Of a stretch of 64,000 bases of DNA, positions 34,476-46,294 are shown one piece after another. Both the position numbers and the translations under genes were made by a program. The notes under the pieces are model-generated. The model was given only the letters and a program-made list of their open reading frames with translations, ran no database searches and was not told the DNA's origin. The stretch is from NCBI GenBank assembly GCA_003116995.1, contig BDSL01000001.1:930001-994000 (forward strand). Direction: 5' to 3'. Numbering within the stretch: position 1 is the stretch's first letter; each line of letters starts with the position of its first letter. The DNA comes from Yamagishiella unicocca. Its lineage: Eukaryota; Chlorophyta; Chlorophyceae; Chlamydomonadales; Volvocaceae.

Positions 34476-37400
34476 TCACGGCAGGAAGGACAGCCCCCGC
34501 GGCCGCAGCCGGGTGAGGGGGGGCGCGGTGGTGGCCCCGTCCAGCGCCTGGTACTGGTGGGTGAGGTCCGCCACACACTCCATGGCGGACTCGAAGCCGC
34601 TGCGCTCCATGTACTGCTCGTAGTGGTGCGTGTACACCCTGGGGTGCGGCACCGGGCAGCACAGCGGGGGTTGCGAGGAAAACCCAGCACAGCAGCACAG
34701 CAGGGGTGAGGGGGAAGGGACGAGGGGAGTAAGGACACCTCGGTGCTGGCGTGCTGCGGGGCGAGAACCAGCGGCAGGTCTGCGCCTGAGCGGGCAGAGC
34801 ACGGACCCGTGGGGGCGTACGGCAGGGTGCTTCCGAGGCGAGGGGGCGCAAGACGAGGAGGACAGGTGCGTGTGGGCAGCAGGCTCCCAGCTCCCCTCCC
34901 CAGGCGAGCGCCTGCCCACCTGCGGCGGTACAGCTTGTCGAACCTCTCCCTCATGGTGGTGAAGGTGGAGGCGATGGCGGTGTTGTTGGCCAGGCACAGC
35001 AGACCGAACGGCGAGCCCACCGGCGGGGTGCTGCAGATGCCCAGCTTGAAGCCCTGCGGCAGCAGGGGTGGGCGACAGTCGGTGTCCGGGAGCGGAGCAC
35101 TACGGGCCCCTGGACCTGGGCGAGTGGTGCGGCCGCCCTAAGCAGGGGCGACCTCTGGCGCGAGACCCAGCGCATTGTTGTCTTTGGACACTGCTGGAGC
35201 TTACATTAAGCTTAAATTAAGCCCACCCATTAAGCTGCTTAATGGATAGGCTTTGAGCTGGGTTGTTGAGACAGGTTGTGGCCCGCTGCCCCCTTGCAGC
35301 CGCATTGCCGGATAGCTGCCCCGCCAGCCCCTGCCCCACCTCGCTGTTCCAGTGCACCATCTTGAGCTGCGGCCGCAGTCGCGCGATGTTGCGGTTGATG
35401 TCGGAGATGGTGGCGGTGGGTCCGCGGGCGATGAGGCCGCAAGCCAGGTACGTGGCGTTGCGCGGGTCGGCCCGGATGAGCTGGTGCTCCCGGCTGAACA
35501 CCTCACCGAACACCTGCATCAAGGCAGGCGGGCAGCAGGCGGGCAACAGGCGGGCGGCAGGCGGGCGGCAGGCGGGCGGCAGGCGGGCAGCAAGCAAAGA
35601 GGGTCGACGTGGTGGCGAGGCGCACTGATGACGTGCAGGGCCGCACTGCGCAGCCCCACACCCCGTGTTTGCCCTAACGCAGCAGCAGGCGCCGGCAGCG
35701 CCAGCGGCAGCCTTCCGCCCCTCCACAGGCTGACGCGGTTGCCGGCCTCGCTGCCTCCGCCTCCAGCCAGCAGCACGCCACACGCCGCGCTGATGCGGCC
35801 TACCCCACCCGGTCCACAGCACCACCCTCACCTGATCCAGCGTCCTCGGCTGCAGCGCCAGCGTCTGGCGGCCCACGTCCCGCTCCTTGGGCGGCGGCTG
35901 CAGCGGGGACATGCTAGACAGCAGGAAGTGCATGCGCGGGTACGGCACCAGGTTCATGGTGATGTCGTTGAGGTCCACGTTGAGCGGCCCCTCGAAGCGC
36001 ACGCTGGCGGTCATGTGAAGCAGCAGGCTGGCGGCAACACCGTTCATGGAGTCGAAGGGCTTGCTGCTGCGGCCACTGGTGTCGCCGGCCATGGTGGCGG
36101 AGCCGTTATTGCCGGCTGAGGTGGCGGCGGCCGGTCCGGCGGGTTGGGATGGCAGGGTTGGTGCAGGCAGTGGGTTCGGCGGCCGCGGCCGTGGATGTCC
36201 GGGAGGAGGTATCGACGCAGCAGCACGCGTCCTCATTCCGCGACGCCGCATCCGGCTGCGCATTTTTGCTCTTCCCTGCAAGCCCTCACCCGCACACCAG
36301 CAGCCGGCACTCTTCCCCTCCCTCTCCCTGCCCTCACCCGCACACCCGCAGCCGGCACTCTTCCCCTCCCTCTCCCTGCCCTCACCTGCTGCCCGCTCCC
36401 TGGCCGCGTCCCCCCGGTTGACGATGTCAATGAGCGCCTGGTTCTCAATGGGCAGCACGCAGTCGGCGTGTTCCACAAGCTGGCCCAGAGCCAGGAGCGC
36501 GTTGTACGGCGAGGTGACCACGTCATCCTCCTCGGAGGGGAACACGCTAGCGGTGAAGCGAAACACGCCGGGGAACTCGTCCTGAGGAGGTAGCGGGGGG
36601 GGGCGGGGGGTATGAAATGAATCCGCGAATCCACGGCGGGGTGGTGAGGGGCGGGGGGGAAGGGAGGAAGGCGGTGAGTCGCCAGACGGGACATGGCAGG
36701 ACGCGCCACGGGGCAGACACACGCAGGTGCGCAGTCCCGTCCCCCTGCTGCCCCCTTCGTTGTACATCAAAGGGGGCAAGCGAGGAGCGGCCACAAGCCT
36801 CGCTCCGGAACCAACCCAAGACGATGATGTGTCCCGCCGGTCACGTTTGTCATGCTCGCCAGCCCTCGACCCGCCAGCCCAAAGCCCCCTCACCGCCAGC
36901 ATCTGCACGATGTAGGTGCCCACGCCGCTGCCCGTGCCGCCACCAAGTGAATGCAGCAGCATGAAACTCTGCCCCGCCAGAGAGGGAGGGCGGGAGACAG
37001 GGACGGAAATCAGCTGCATGACGAGGGTAGGGTTAGATGACAATGTTGCTGAGCGCCTGCTGCCGGGACCGCTGCACCGATTGGGGACAGCAGGGCTCCC
37101 ACTCCAATGGCAGGGGACAAAACACACTACAGTCCGACAGCTCGCAGTCAGCACCCTTGTTGCCGTCGCAGCCGCCGCCACGTGGGCCTCCCGGGCGGCC
37201 CCCGGGTGATGCCCCATGGCGACACCCTCCTCCAGACCCTCTCCCCTCCCCTTCTCCCCCCTCCTCCCGGCTCCGAAACCGCCACTACCGATTACCTGCA
37301 GCGAGTCGCAGTCCTCACACGTCAGTCGGATCTTGTCCACGATGGCTTCGTGGTACTGCGGGCCGTACACGTGGTGCCCGTGCGCCCAGTTGTTGCCGGC

Positions 37401-39387
37401 GCCACTCACGTCCGACACCAGCTGCCGGGTGTCTAGCACCTCGCCCAGCGGACCCTGCGGGCGGAGGCGAACCACCACCACAGGGTCCGACCCGGATGAC
37501 CACCGGATGGCGACGTGATTGGGGTGAGAGGAGTGGAGTGGAGGCCCGGTGGGTGTGGTGTCGACTCTCACCGGCAAACTGCGCCGTGCTGGTTCAGAAC
37601 CCAATAAGCAGTCCGGGTTGCAAGGACGCAAACACCCGGATCCAGGGAGATCCAAGGAGATCCAAGGGACACGCGTCTCACACCACCCGCCACCGGCCCT
37701 CAGCCCCAGTGCTTCAAGTACACGGTCCTCTTCTCCACCCCTTCTGCTCCCCCAGTCCCCTGCTTCCGCGTCGTCAACGGCATTGACGCGCAGTGGTTCC
37801 AGCACCCTAAGGTCCCGACACGGAGCCGCCCCTGGCTCCCCCTGGAGCCGCCCACCTTGAGCATCTCATTGATGACTCCACACTCCATGTCAACAATCAC
37901 CGAGCGCGCCTATGCAGGCGCACGGAGTGGGGGTTGGGGTTTGCAGTCGAAGGTGGCCGGGCGCCAGGCGGGACGGCCGCAGAAGGGGTCCCCTGGCGGC
38001 AGCAAGTGGTTCCGGAGCTGCATGGGGCGGTCAGAGGTCCCGGAGCTGCATGGGGCGGCCATGTGGCGCACCTTAAGGGTGCGAATGGCGCCGCGGCCGT
38101 TGCCCACCGGCAAGTTCCTGCGGGAAGGAGCGGGGCCGGGCAGCAGCAGGGACAGCAATGTCAGCGGCAGTGACAGGAGGAAGCGGCAGGAGCAGGGCAA
38201 CGGGCATCGGAGGAAAAGGTGCTGGACTTCGGTCGAGGATTGGTTTGGGCTGAGGACTTGGTTTGGGTCGAGCACTGATTTGGGTCGAGTACAGATGCGG
38301 GTCGAGGACTTGATTTGTGTCAAGTACAGATTACAGATTGGGTCGAGGAGTTGGTTTGTGTCAAGTACAGATTGGGTCGACGCGGTCCCCCAAGCCCCTG
38401 AGTTGCCTGCGAGGCACGACCCAAAGACACCGCGCAGCGACTCGGTCCACGCCTACGCACACACAACTTCGCCCCGCGACCACAGAACCCAACACGCATG
38501 CCGTCGGACGGACCCCAAAGGGAGGCTGCCGTCGTACCACGACCCACCTCGCTAGCCCCTCTTCCTTTCCCCTAAAATTCTAACATGACCCCCGGGCCCC
38601 AGTCGTGTAACCAGGTCTTCTCGCGACCCCCGCTCCCTCAGTACGTCTCCCTACGCTGCGCCCCTCACTTGTACGGCTCCACGCGGGTGTCCACATTGCG
38701 GAAGAAGCTGCGGGCAGCGGGGAAACCCAGGGGTGGGGGTGATGGATTTGGGTTGGGGATCTGGTAATTTGAGGGTCCAAGCGCGGGTCTGCCAGGCAGC
38801 TTCAAGAGGTTGGCCCCCAGCAATCACGACCGCCCACCCCTCTGATGTGCGGTTGTGTGGGAGCACGTATAGCTGGAAGAGACGGGCGGGTGCAGCCGGG
38901 GCGCTCATGATTTACTAGTATAGGTATTGGTGACTCAACAAAGGCGTACATGCAGTACTGCTTGAAGGAACGATGCGCGGCTGCGGACGAGCCCCAAAGG
39001 GGATGTAGGTTCATAAAAGCCCGGCGGCAAGACGTTAGCTGCCCGAGGCCCTCGGAATGGTCGGGATATTTCTCCAAGTTGACCCCTAGCAGCCACATAG
39101 GTTCAAGGGTGCCCTTCCGCCAACATGCTCATGCATGGCCCCCCCCCCCAGGCCCCCCGCGCATTCCGTATGGGACCGAGCCTAAGGATAGGTTGTGGGC
39201 CCGAGCAGGGACGGGCAGCGCCACACCCCACCTGTAATCACAAACAGCCAACCCACCTGCTAAGCGCCTCGTCGTAGACGCCGTTCGTGTTGTATGCAGC
39301 ATGCTCCCGCAGTGCAAGTTCCCAAAAGCGGAATCCGACTTGATTGCCGCATTGGCCCACTTGGATTGTGACGAGCTCGCGCGGCAT
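34476..39387 (-). CDS. Epsilon-tubulin
   Basis: Epsilon-tubulin is needed for triplet microtubules of basal bodies and centrioles; the Chlamydomonas gene is BLD2. Exons (minus): 39387-39257, 38707-38669, 38117-38072, 37909-37856, 37454-37296, 36968-36894, 36581-36386, 36115-35832, 35513-35340, 35053-34920, 34638-34476. Total 485 codons (484 aa), phases perfect. The N-terminus MPRELVTIQVGQCGNQVGFRF and LALREHA ... GVYDEALSSFFRNVDTR are the epsilon rather than alpha/beta/gamma signature. The tubulin nucleotide loop GGGTGSG is at residues 152-158. NNWAHGH precedes it, and SFMLLHSLGGGTGSG crosses no junction. The C-terminal helix region (YTHHYEQYMERSGFESAMECVADLTHQYQ) is complete. Exon 7 is followed by tandem copies of its own splice donor (see findings). 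Its presence implies a ciliated lineage. Confidence 0.96.
35515..35592. repeat. GGCAGGCGGGC minisatellite in tubulin intron
   Basis: Six or so imperfect copies of an 11-bp unit (GGCAGGCGGGC, with GGCAACAGGCG variants) directly abut the acceptor of the exon starting at 35513. It therefore occupies the branch-point/polypyrimidine zone on the minus strand. Confidence 0.8.
36283..36385 (-). repeat. 48-bp tandem repeat duplicating a 5' splice site
   Basis: On the minus strand the donor GTGAGGG of the exon ending at 36386 recurs at 36337 and 36289, exactly 48 and 96 nt further on. The 48-bp units between are nearly identical (one or two mismatches). 48 is a multiple of three and the read-through frame stays open. 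Described further in the findings. Confidence 0.9.
38226..38386. repeat. Imperfect ~22-bp repeats, tubulin intron 2
   Basis: Degenerate tandem units built on GGGTCGAG(G/T)A ... (G/A)TTTG(G/T)G recur about seven times, including two copies of TTTGTGTCAAGTACAGATT. Intronic, between exons at 38669 and 38117. No function seen. Confidence 0.75.
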
Positions 39388-40835
39388 GGGGTATCCGCTG
39401 GAACCGAAGGTGAACGCTACGCGAGCGGAGCTATTGCACGGCGAATGCACATCATAATGCAAGGACGCCGCGAATAACCCATAGGATTATTGCAAACGCA
39501 GGCTACGTATGCCCGTCGTTAACGCGCCCGGATGTCCTCGACAATTTGCTCTGCTTTGGCTCCTTCGCCAAACTGGACGTTATGCTGTGTGGCAAGTGCT
39601 TGCTTGTGTAATGTCAGTCAGTGAAGTTCTATATTGTTCCGCAACTTAGTCCCGCCAAAAAGGGGCTTGAGGAGTGTCCCGAAGGAACTCAATTGGCAAG
39701 TGGTATTCTTTGGCATTCACATGTGTGTAGGCCTCATGCAATAGCTTTACTTTGCACTCATCCGTTGGTAATGGTCCACTTCTTTTTCCTCGGCACGATG
39801 CGCGTGCTCCCTTTGCTCCCCTTAATTTAATTAATGTACTCATTTATATCAAAAATTAGCCCTTCGAACGTCTCATCCTTACACAAAACTATGGACCGCA
39901 GCAATGGGCGGTCGATGGAAACGCCGTGGGACGAGACGGTTCGGCAAGGCGGTCACTAACCCATTTTCCTTTGCTCATATGGGTGTAATATTGCATAATA
40001 GGCTTTTCATATTGGCTTCAAACAGATAGTGATTCCACGCGCGACCTGCGTCCTTGGGAGCCTTTGTCTCGCCCAGGTGGCGATAAGGTGTACTACGGCT
40101 GGCAGGTGGCATGTCTGCCTCTAGGTGCTTGCACTGGCATATATAGCCAAATTCTCGCGTCTAGGTTTGCCAGCCGACGTGGCAAGGCCCTGAGGAATGC
40201 TTCCAACTTGGCGTCCGCTTGGGCTTGGGCAGCATGCCCAGCTGCATCCTTTGCACGTCAATCAAAGTCGGCTTTTGCAGCACAATCGGCGATGTCTAAG
40301 CTGCGTGCCGCGAGCGACGGAACGTGACCGTTTTGAGACCCTGGTGGCTGCGACTGCCGTGGCGTTCCTGGTATGTTCGCACAGCTCATGTTGCGGCACG
40401 TGATAGCAACTTCTGTCTCTACCGGAAGAGCTGAAGCTTCGCAGGGGTTGTCGCTTATGGGTGGCACGCCGACTCAGCCCCACGCCCGCCAGCCGTTAAC
40501 AACAGCAAAATTTCCTTGGATTACGTAGGGATTTGCCATTGAGGAGTTTGGAATAATGTGGACACGTTATCCCTTTTTAACGTAGGTCGAGGCGTCCTCG
40601 CCAGTGCAGCTGGCCGAGTGGGGCGTCGCTCCCCGCGCTGCTCTGAGTGCCGAAGGTGCGTAGTGCCATAGCTATAGCATGATATGGTCCCTATAGCCAG
40701 CGACGCCCTTGCGACGTTGCCGCCATGTCGGTCCTAGAATATTCCGATACCTCCCCCGTCCCCACCGCCACCTGAGACCCTCCTTAGTTTCCCCAGCATA
40801 TCCATACGAACCTGCTTCACACGCGCTCACGCGAG
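39388..40835. other. Divergent promoter region, epsilon-tubulin/1196-aa gene
   Basis: About 1.45 kb, AT-richer than its flanks, with runs such as TTTAATTTAATTAATG near 39821-39836. Short open frames (e.g. 40064-40327) have no family content. It holds the two promoters; no RNA gene seen. Confidence 0.55.
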
Positions 40836-43800
40836 ATGTCTGTCTTAAGGATGGGCAACCACCAGCAGCCCTGCACTTGCCCTGCCACGGCGCCATCCGT
40901 TCAGCGAGACGCCCATCCAGCTCACCACCTGTCACTTTCCGGCGTCGCGAAGCAACAGCGGCATCTTCACGGCACCCGTACGTCATGCACGACATGCGTA
41001 CCGCAAGTCATATGCGTAGCCGGAATGCAGCTCCATCTGATGCCCGCGGTCTCAGTAGTGTGTGCCAGCAGCAAGGCAGTCAGCGCTGCAGGATGGTCTA
41101 ACGGGGCGCGGCGCGCACATGCAGCGGACTCCTGGCTGCCCCTGCGCACCGCAAACACCCAGTGCCAGGGTAGGGGTAGCAGTGCTGCCCGGGGCATAGC
41201 GGCCAACGCCTGGGTGGGGGGGGCCCTTGGGAGTGGGAACGTAGCGCCGAAGGCCCCTGGGTGGCACACTGGCACTGCAGGGCCCGCTTGCTGTGTGCTG
41301 GTCGGTACATGGCGTACATGTTACGTCAGGTGCCCCTGCGCAACTTAGCTGGTGAATTCAACATAGGAAACAGGGCAGGGCCTGCTTGCTGCTGGCTGGT
41401 GCTCTCCTTCGCGGCAGTTCAGCTCCCGCCCTGTTTTCCTCGTCCACTGGCTGCAGGCGTAAGCGTGATGCTCGTCGCAGAGGCGCCGCAGTCCCTGGAG
41501 CGGGCGCCGCCGCTGGCTGTCGCCGAACTGGCGCCGCCGCCGCAGGCAGCTGAGCCGGTGCCTCCGGCGCGTAAGACAGCAACCCGGACCAGCACGAGCG
41601 GTGGCGGCTTCTTCGGCCTCTTCTCACAGAATAGGTCAGACACCCAGCAGCCCCCGGCGGCGCAGCAGCAGGCGGTGCTGCCGGCGGCATCGGCGCCGCA
41701 GCCTCAGGCGCCGGCACCACAGCCGGAGGCTTCGGAGCCGCAGGCAACCGTCGCGACCAGCCGGGGCGGACGGGCGGACGCATCCGTTGCAGCAAACAGC
41801 AACAATGACAAAGCACGGAGCCAGCTGGGCAAGCTGCGAGAGGTCAAGGCGGCAGTCGAAGAGGGTGAGGGCTGTGCTTTGAAAGCCGCTTCCGCCGCTA
41901 CGCCTCCCTTCGCCTGGTGCTGTCCTGCCCCCCATGCCCCAGTCATGAATTGATAGCACACCTGACGCGCCGCGAAAGCTACAAACACGAAAACGCACCT
42001 GACTGCGAGTGCCTGCGTGACTTCTTACCCCACAGACGACGGTGCGCTGGTGGTGTGGGCGCTTGAACGGGCCGCTCTCGTTGCCATCGGAGGCTTGGCG
42101 GGTGTCGCCGTCATGCGCACCTTCTCCTCCTCCCCCGCCTCCGGGGCCGCCAAGCTCGACGCCGCCGCGCAGCTCAGGGCTGCAGCCGCCGCATCCGCAC
42201 CCGCAGCGCCGCAGCCACCACCACCAGCCGCCTCTCCCCAGCAGCTGCAGATGGCGCAGTCTGCGACGCCGCAGCGCGGACCTTACGGTGCGTACGATGA
42301 AGACGGCTTCGCGTACGGCGGCGAGTACGGCCGACAGTGGGACGAGCCGCCACGTTCGGGCAGCGCAGGCCGCCGCCGGGCAGCGGGTCGGCCGCCGCCG
42401 CAAGGCCGTTGGCCCCAGAGCGGCCGACAGTGGCCCCCAAGCCAAGCGGCGCCGCCGTATGCTGACTCAGCTCCGGAGTACGATTCAGTTCCGCCCACTG
42501 GCCCGTACTACGGGCCTCCACCGCCGCCATGGTGGCGAGAGCCGTACGCGGACTACGAGCGGTACGGCGGTCCGTACACCCCAGCGCCGCCTCCACACAG
42601 GGGTTACGCCTGGGACGAGCCTGGCATGGATGCTGCGGCGGGACCCGCGGCAGGGGAGACGCTCGACCCATACTACTACTACGGGGCACCCCCGGGCTAC
42701 TATGGCCGGGATCCACGACGTCGGTCCCCGCGCCCACAGTACGATGCGTACGACCCTCCGTACGGCCCGTACGACACACCGCAGCCGCCCCCTGTGCAGC
42801 CGTCGGCCGAGCGGGGCTTTGCTGGTATGCGGGCAAGTCCGGGGGCGCGCCTGGGCCGGGATCCCTGGGATGCAGCGGAGCGGAGTGCGCGGGATAACCA
42901 GCGGGGGCCGCAGCCACGAAATGAGCGACCCGGCGCCGCCTCGGCACCGGTGGCGCGCACAGGCGGCGACTCGGCGATTGCTTCGGCGGCAGGCGCCCGC
43001 GGCGGCGTTGTACCCCGGGCCGCAGCGGCTGCGGAGGTAGTGTCCGATCAGGCTCCCGCAGGCTACGGCTCCCGTTCCGGACCCGAGTATGACGAGCTGC
43101 GGAACATGGATGCCGCGCTGGCGGAGCTGCAGGCGCAGATCGACGAGCTGCAGGGCGGCGGAGGCGGCGGCACGGCAGCGGCAGCGGAGAAGGGGAAGGA
43201 CCAGGAGCGGGAGGGGCGCATGGCGAGGCGGAAGTCCGTCACGCGGGACTGGCGACAGCAGCTGGAGGAGGAGGGGCAGGAGGGGGTCCAGCGGGAGCAG
43301 CGGCAGCGGCAGTGGCGCGACCAGGAGGATCAGGAGGTGGTGGATGCTCAGGAGGAGGAGGAGGTCAGCCGCTCGCAGCGGCGGCATGATGATCAGCGCG
43401 CAGCAGCTGCGGAGGCCCACGAGCAGGCGCAGGCACAGGAGCAGGCGCAGGAGCAGGCGCAGACTGTCAGCGTCTCCCCCTCCGCCGACCAGGAGTACGA
43501 GCAGCTCATGCGGCTGTGGCGGGAAGTCCACCCGGAGGATGCCGAATCGGTGCTGTCCGACAGCAGCGGCGGCAGTAGCAGGGAGCCTGAGGCAGTGAGC
43601 AGGAATCGCGGTAGCGCCAGCGGCGGCGGGAGCATGTCGCGGCGGGGAGGTCAGGAGCGCCGCGGCCGCAGCGACCAGGTGCCGGAGGCGGAGGCCCGCG
43701 TGGCGGCGGCGCAGGAGGTAGTCGTACAACCGCTCGCTGTCGAGCAGAAGCAGAAGCAGCAGCAGAAGCAGGGTGAGGCGAGACAGCCCCAGCGCGAGGA

Positions 43801-44884
43801 GAGGGTTGAGGACCGTGATGACGTCCTGCCGCATCCTCCTCCGGTCATCAAGCGCGCCGTGAGGTCCGGCGGCAGTAGCGCTGCAGGCGAAAGCGGCAGC
43901 GGCAGTAGCGCTGCCGCGCAGCCGCAGCTGGCCGCGCAGAAGCAGCCCGTCCCTGCTACTGCTACTGCCGTCGGTGGTGGTGGTGGTGGTGGTGGGCCTG
44001 TCGGTTGGTTCGCGCGCATGTTCCAGGGCTTGACCGGCGGGTCTAAGACCGGGGCTAGCAGCGGCGCCGACGAGGACGCCGGTGAGGCTGTTGCGGAGCA
44101 GCAGGCCCGGCAGCGGGAGCGGGACACCCAGCCGCTTGCGCACGAGGGCCAGCGCGAGCAGCAGGTGGAGGCGGACCAACAGCAGCAGGCTTCACGGGAG
44201 GCCTTGCGGCAGATCGAGCACGAGGCTGAGGCCTACGCAGATGAGCAGCAGCAGTCGGAGGCGGCGAGCCGGGAGGCGCGGACCGCCGAGCAGGCGCAAG
44301 CGGGAGCTGCGTTGGCAGCGGCGGTGGAAGCCGCCCTGCAAGGCCAGCTGGCGGAGCAGCAGCAGCAGCAGCCGGCTCAAGCCGCACCTGCTGCTGAAGC
44401 GCCGCGAGCTGTGGCAACTGCCCGGGCTGTAGCCGCGTCTCCGCGCGTGCGCCCGGCCGCAACCGTCGCCGCGCAGCCGCCGGCGCCTGCTCCCCCCGCA
44501 GCGGCGGTGGCGGCGGCGGCGGCGGCGGCGGCACCCAACAAGGAGAGTATCCAGCAGCTGAAGGCCACTTCTGCGGCCGTGGCGGACCGTGCCGCAGAAA
44601 CCCTGGCCCGCATCCGGGCGATGCGCGCGGCGGCTCAGGCCGGGCCGGCTGTGGGAGCCCGCGGCGTGCCTGGCGGCAGCGCCGGCGGCAACGGCAAGGG
44701 TAACGTCAGCGGCGGCGACAAGAACGGAAATGGCTCCGTTGGGGCCGAGGCCGGCGGCGGCAGGGAGGGGGCACTGGCGGCGGAGATTGCGGCGTCGCAG
44801 GCTGCGCAGTCGGATACCACAACTGGCTCCGTGGAGGCGCAGCGTGCCATTGGCAACCTGCGTGAGACGGCTGAGGTGCGGTAG
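40836..44884 (+). CDS. 1196-aa low-complexity protein with one membrane helix, unknown function
   Basis: Exons 40836-41169, 41457-41864, 42036-44884; 1197 codons, in phase. Residues 1-110 are Cys/Ser/His-rich and could include an organelle leader. Residues ~250-277 contain the only clear hydrophobic segment (LERAALVAIGGLAGVAVMRTF), right at the start of exon 3. The next ~130 residues are Tyr/Pro/Gly/Asp-rich (repeated YDAYDPPYGPYDTP, PYYGPPPPPW), a pattern of condensate-forming or RNA-binding low-complexity domains. From ~370 to ~850 Glu/Gln/Arg-rich coiled-coil stretches alternate with Ser/Gly runs. The end is Ala/Gly-rich with short helices. No enzyme or known domain. The start (ATG at 40836) is the least certain point; an internal ATG in exon 1 is possible. 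Inference: a plastid or endomembrane scaffold facing the soluble side with its long tail. Confidence 0.65.
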
Positions 44885-46294
44885 GGGCGAGCTGGGACGT
44901 GGTGGTTGGGGTGGGATCGTCGGCATCGGCGAGGGTTGTACTGCGGTGCGGTCGGATGGGTCGGATGGGTCGGATGGGTCGGATGTGATAGGGCAGGACC
45001 TGGAGGGGAGTACGCAGGTAGCTCTACCGCTGGGCGAATGAGGTCGTGCGGGTGCGTACTGGCCTTCGGCGAGGGCAGGGTGGTGGTGGCTTGAGGAGAT
45101 AGAGGGGGGAGCAGCAGGTGGTGCTTTGGCGGGTTGTGCGGAGGCGTTGATGCGTGGGAGTTCCGCCGGTGTCCTCTTTTCTTTGTTGTGTCGCGTTGTG
45201 CACTGCGCCGCCATGCGCAGCTCCCTTTCCTACACGTAATTGGCCGTAGGCTGAAATGACATTAAAGGTAATCAGTTGGTCCCGGGGAGGGTGGAGGGAA
45301 GGAAACCGGTGGCGAGGAGGGTGGGGGAAGGGCAACGCGGTTCGTGCCTGTCCGCTCCCCGCTTCTCCCTCTCCGCGGGGCTGGCGGGGCCGCGGGCTGG
45401 CGCCGCGTGTTTCTCTTCCGATCGCAGGATGTGGCTTCTATCAGTGAGAGGGCGAGCTTGCATCACGCCGCAGAGGCCTTACGTCGCCCGCGCTACGCGT
45501 GCACAGCACCACGCCGTAGGCAGGTTTACCTGGAGCCTTTTGTGAGCTGCCGATGTGAGCTAAGGGGCAGTTTTTGTCGTGTTTGCCCGGATCCACAGCC
45601 TCAAGTACTGGGAGATCAAATCATAAATGTGCTGTTGGGAGGATATTGGGCGCCTGAAGTGACGGTGACTCACATCCTCGGATTATATACAGCGCCGGAA
45701 TTATATGCCGTACGCTACCGTCCAGTGGTGTTTTGAATCGTACGCGCCGGATGTTCATTGCATGCCGCCCCCACGGAAATGAGGGGCGCGGGGAGGCCGG
45801 CATGCTGAGCGGAGTAAAGCCTAATTGAGTAGTACTAGTGTTGAACACGAGGATTGGATTGTAGTACAGGTCCTGTATTTTGGGTTAGTTACCGTAGTTG
45901 GTCCTCTGTTGATGGCGGCCGGATCGTATCAGGCACTGGGCGTGGGAGGAACCCCCGTAGGTAGATGTGATGGCAGCGCCCTTTTTTGTAGGGTGCGATG
46001 GGCGGAGAGCGATCAGTCGTGCTGTTTGTCTCCAGCCGGCGTGTGTCAAATTATTGGCGACTGAGATGCGAGGCCAGCAACTTTTCAGAATCCCGGGTAA
46101 GCTGTTCGGAATCCCGGGTCCAGGGCGGTGTAGCCCGGGCCGATGAGGCAGGTGCGTTTGAGCAGCGTCTGTTGGGCTGCGGTGTAACATCAAACGTAAC
46201 GGTTACGGAAAACGTTCCGGAAACCGAAATGCCCCGTCGCCCGCACAGCGCAGCGCCTCAATACGCGCTACCGCACCGGCCTTCACCGCCCCAA
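44885..46294. other. Convergent 3' flanks of the 1196-aa gene and Der
   Basis: 1.4 kb between facing stops. It has a 9-bp tandem repeat at 44952-44987 and a doubled GGAATCCCGGGT(A/C) near 46090-46122. Open frames such as 45344-45736 were read and have no family. Probably two 3' UTRs. Confidence 0.55.
44952..44987. repeat. 9-bp tandem repeat (TCGGATGGG)x4
   Basis: Three exact copies and one variant (TCGGATGTG) of a 9-bp unit, 70 bp after the stop of the 1196-aa gene, in its presumed 3' UTR. Confidence 0.9.

Noticed and set aside
35515..35592. CRISPR-like regular repeat in the tubulin locus
   Set aside because: Units are 11 bp, contiguous and without spacers: a plain minisatellite in an intron.
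35217..37805. 862-aa minus-strand frame across the tubulin locus
   Set aside because: It is epsilon-tubulin exons read through their introns; splicing gives a clean 484-aa tubulin.
42485..44179. 564-aa minus-strand Leu/Arg-rich frame opposite the 1196-aa gene
   Set aside because: Complement of CAG/GAG-rich coding sequence; no conserved content.
45344..45736. 130-aa plus-strand frame between the 1196-aa gene and Der
   Set aside because: Sits in convergent 3' flanks; composition is mixed and no family seen.
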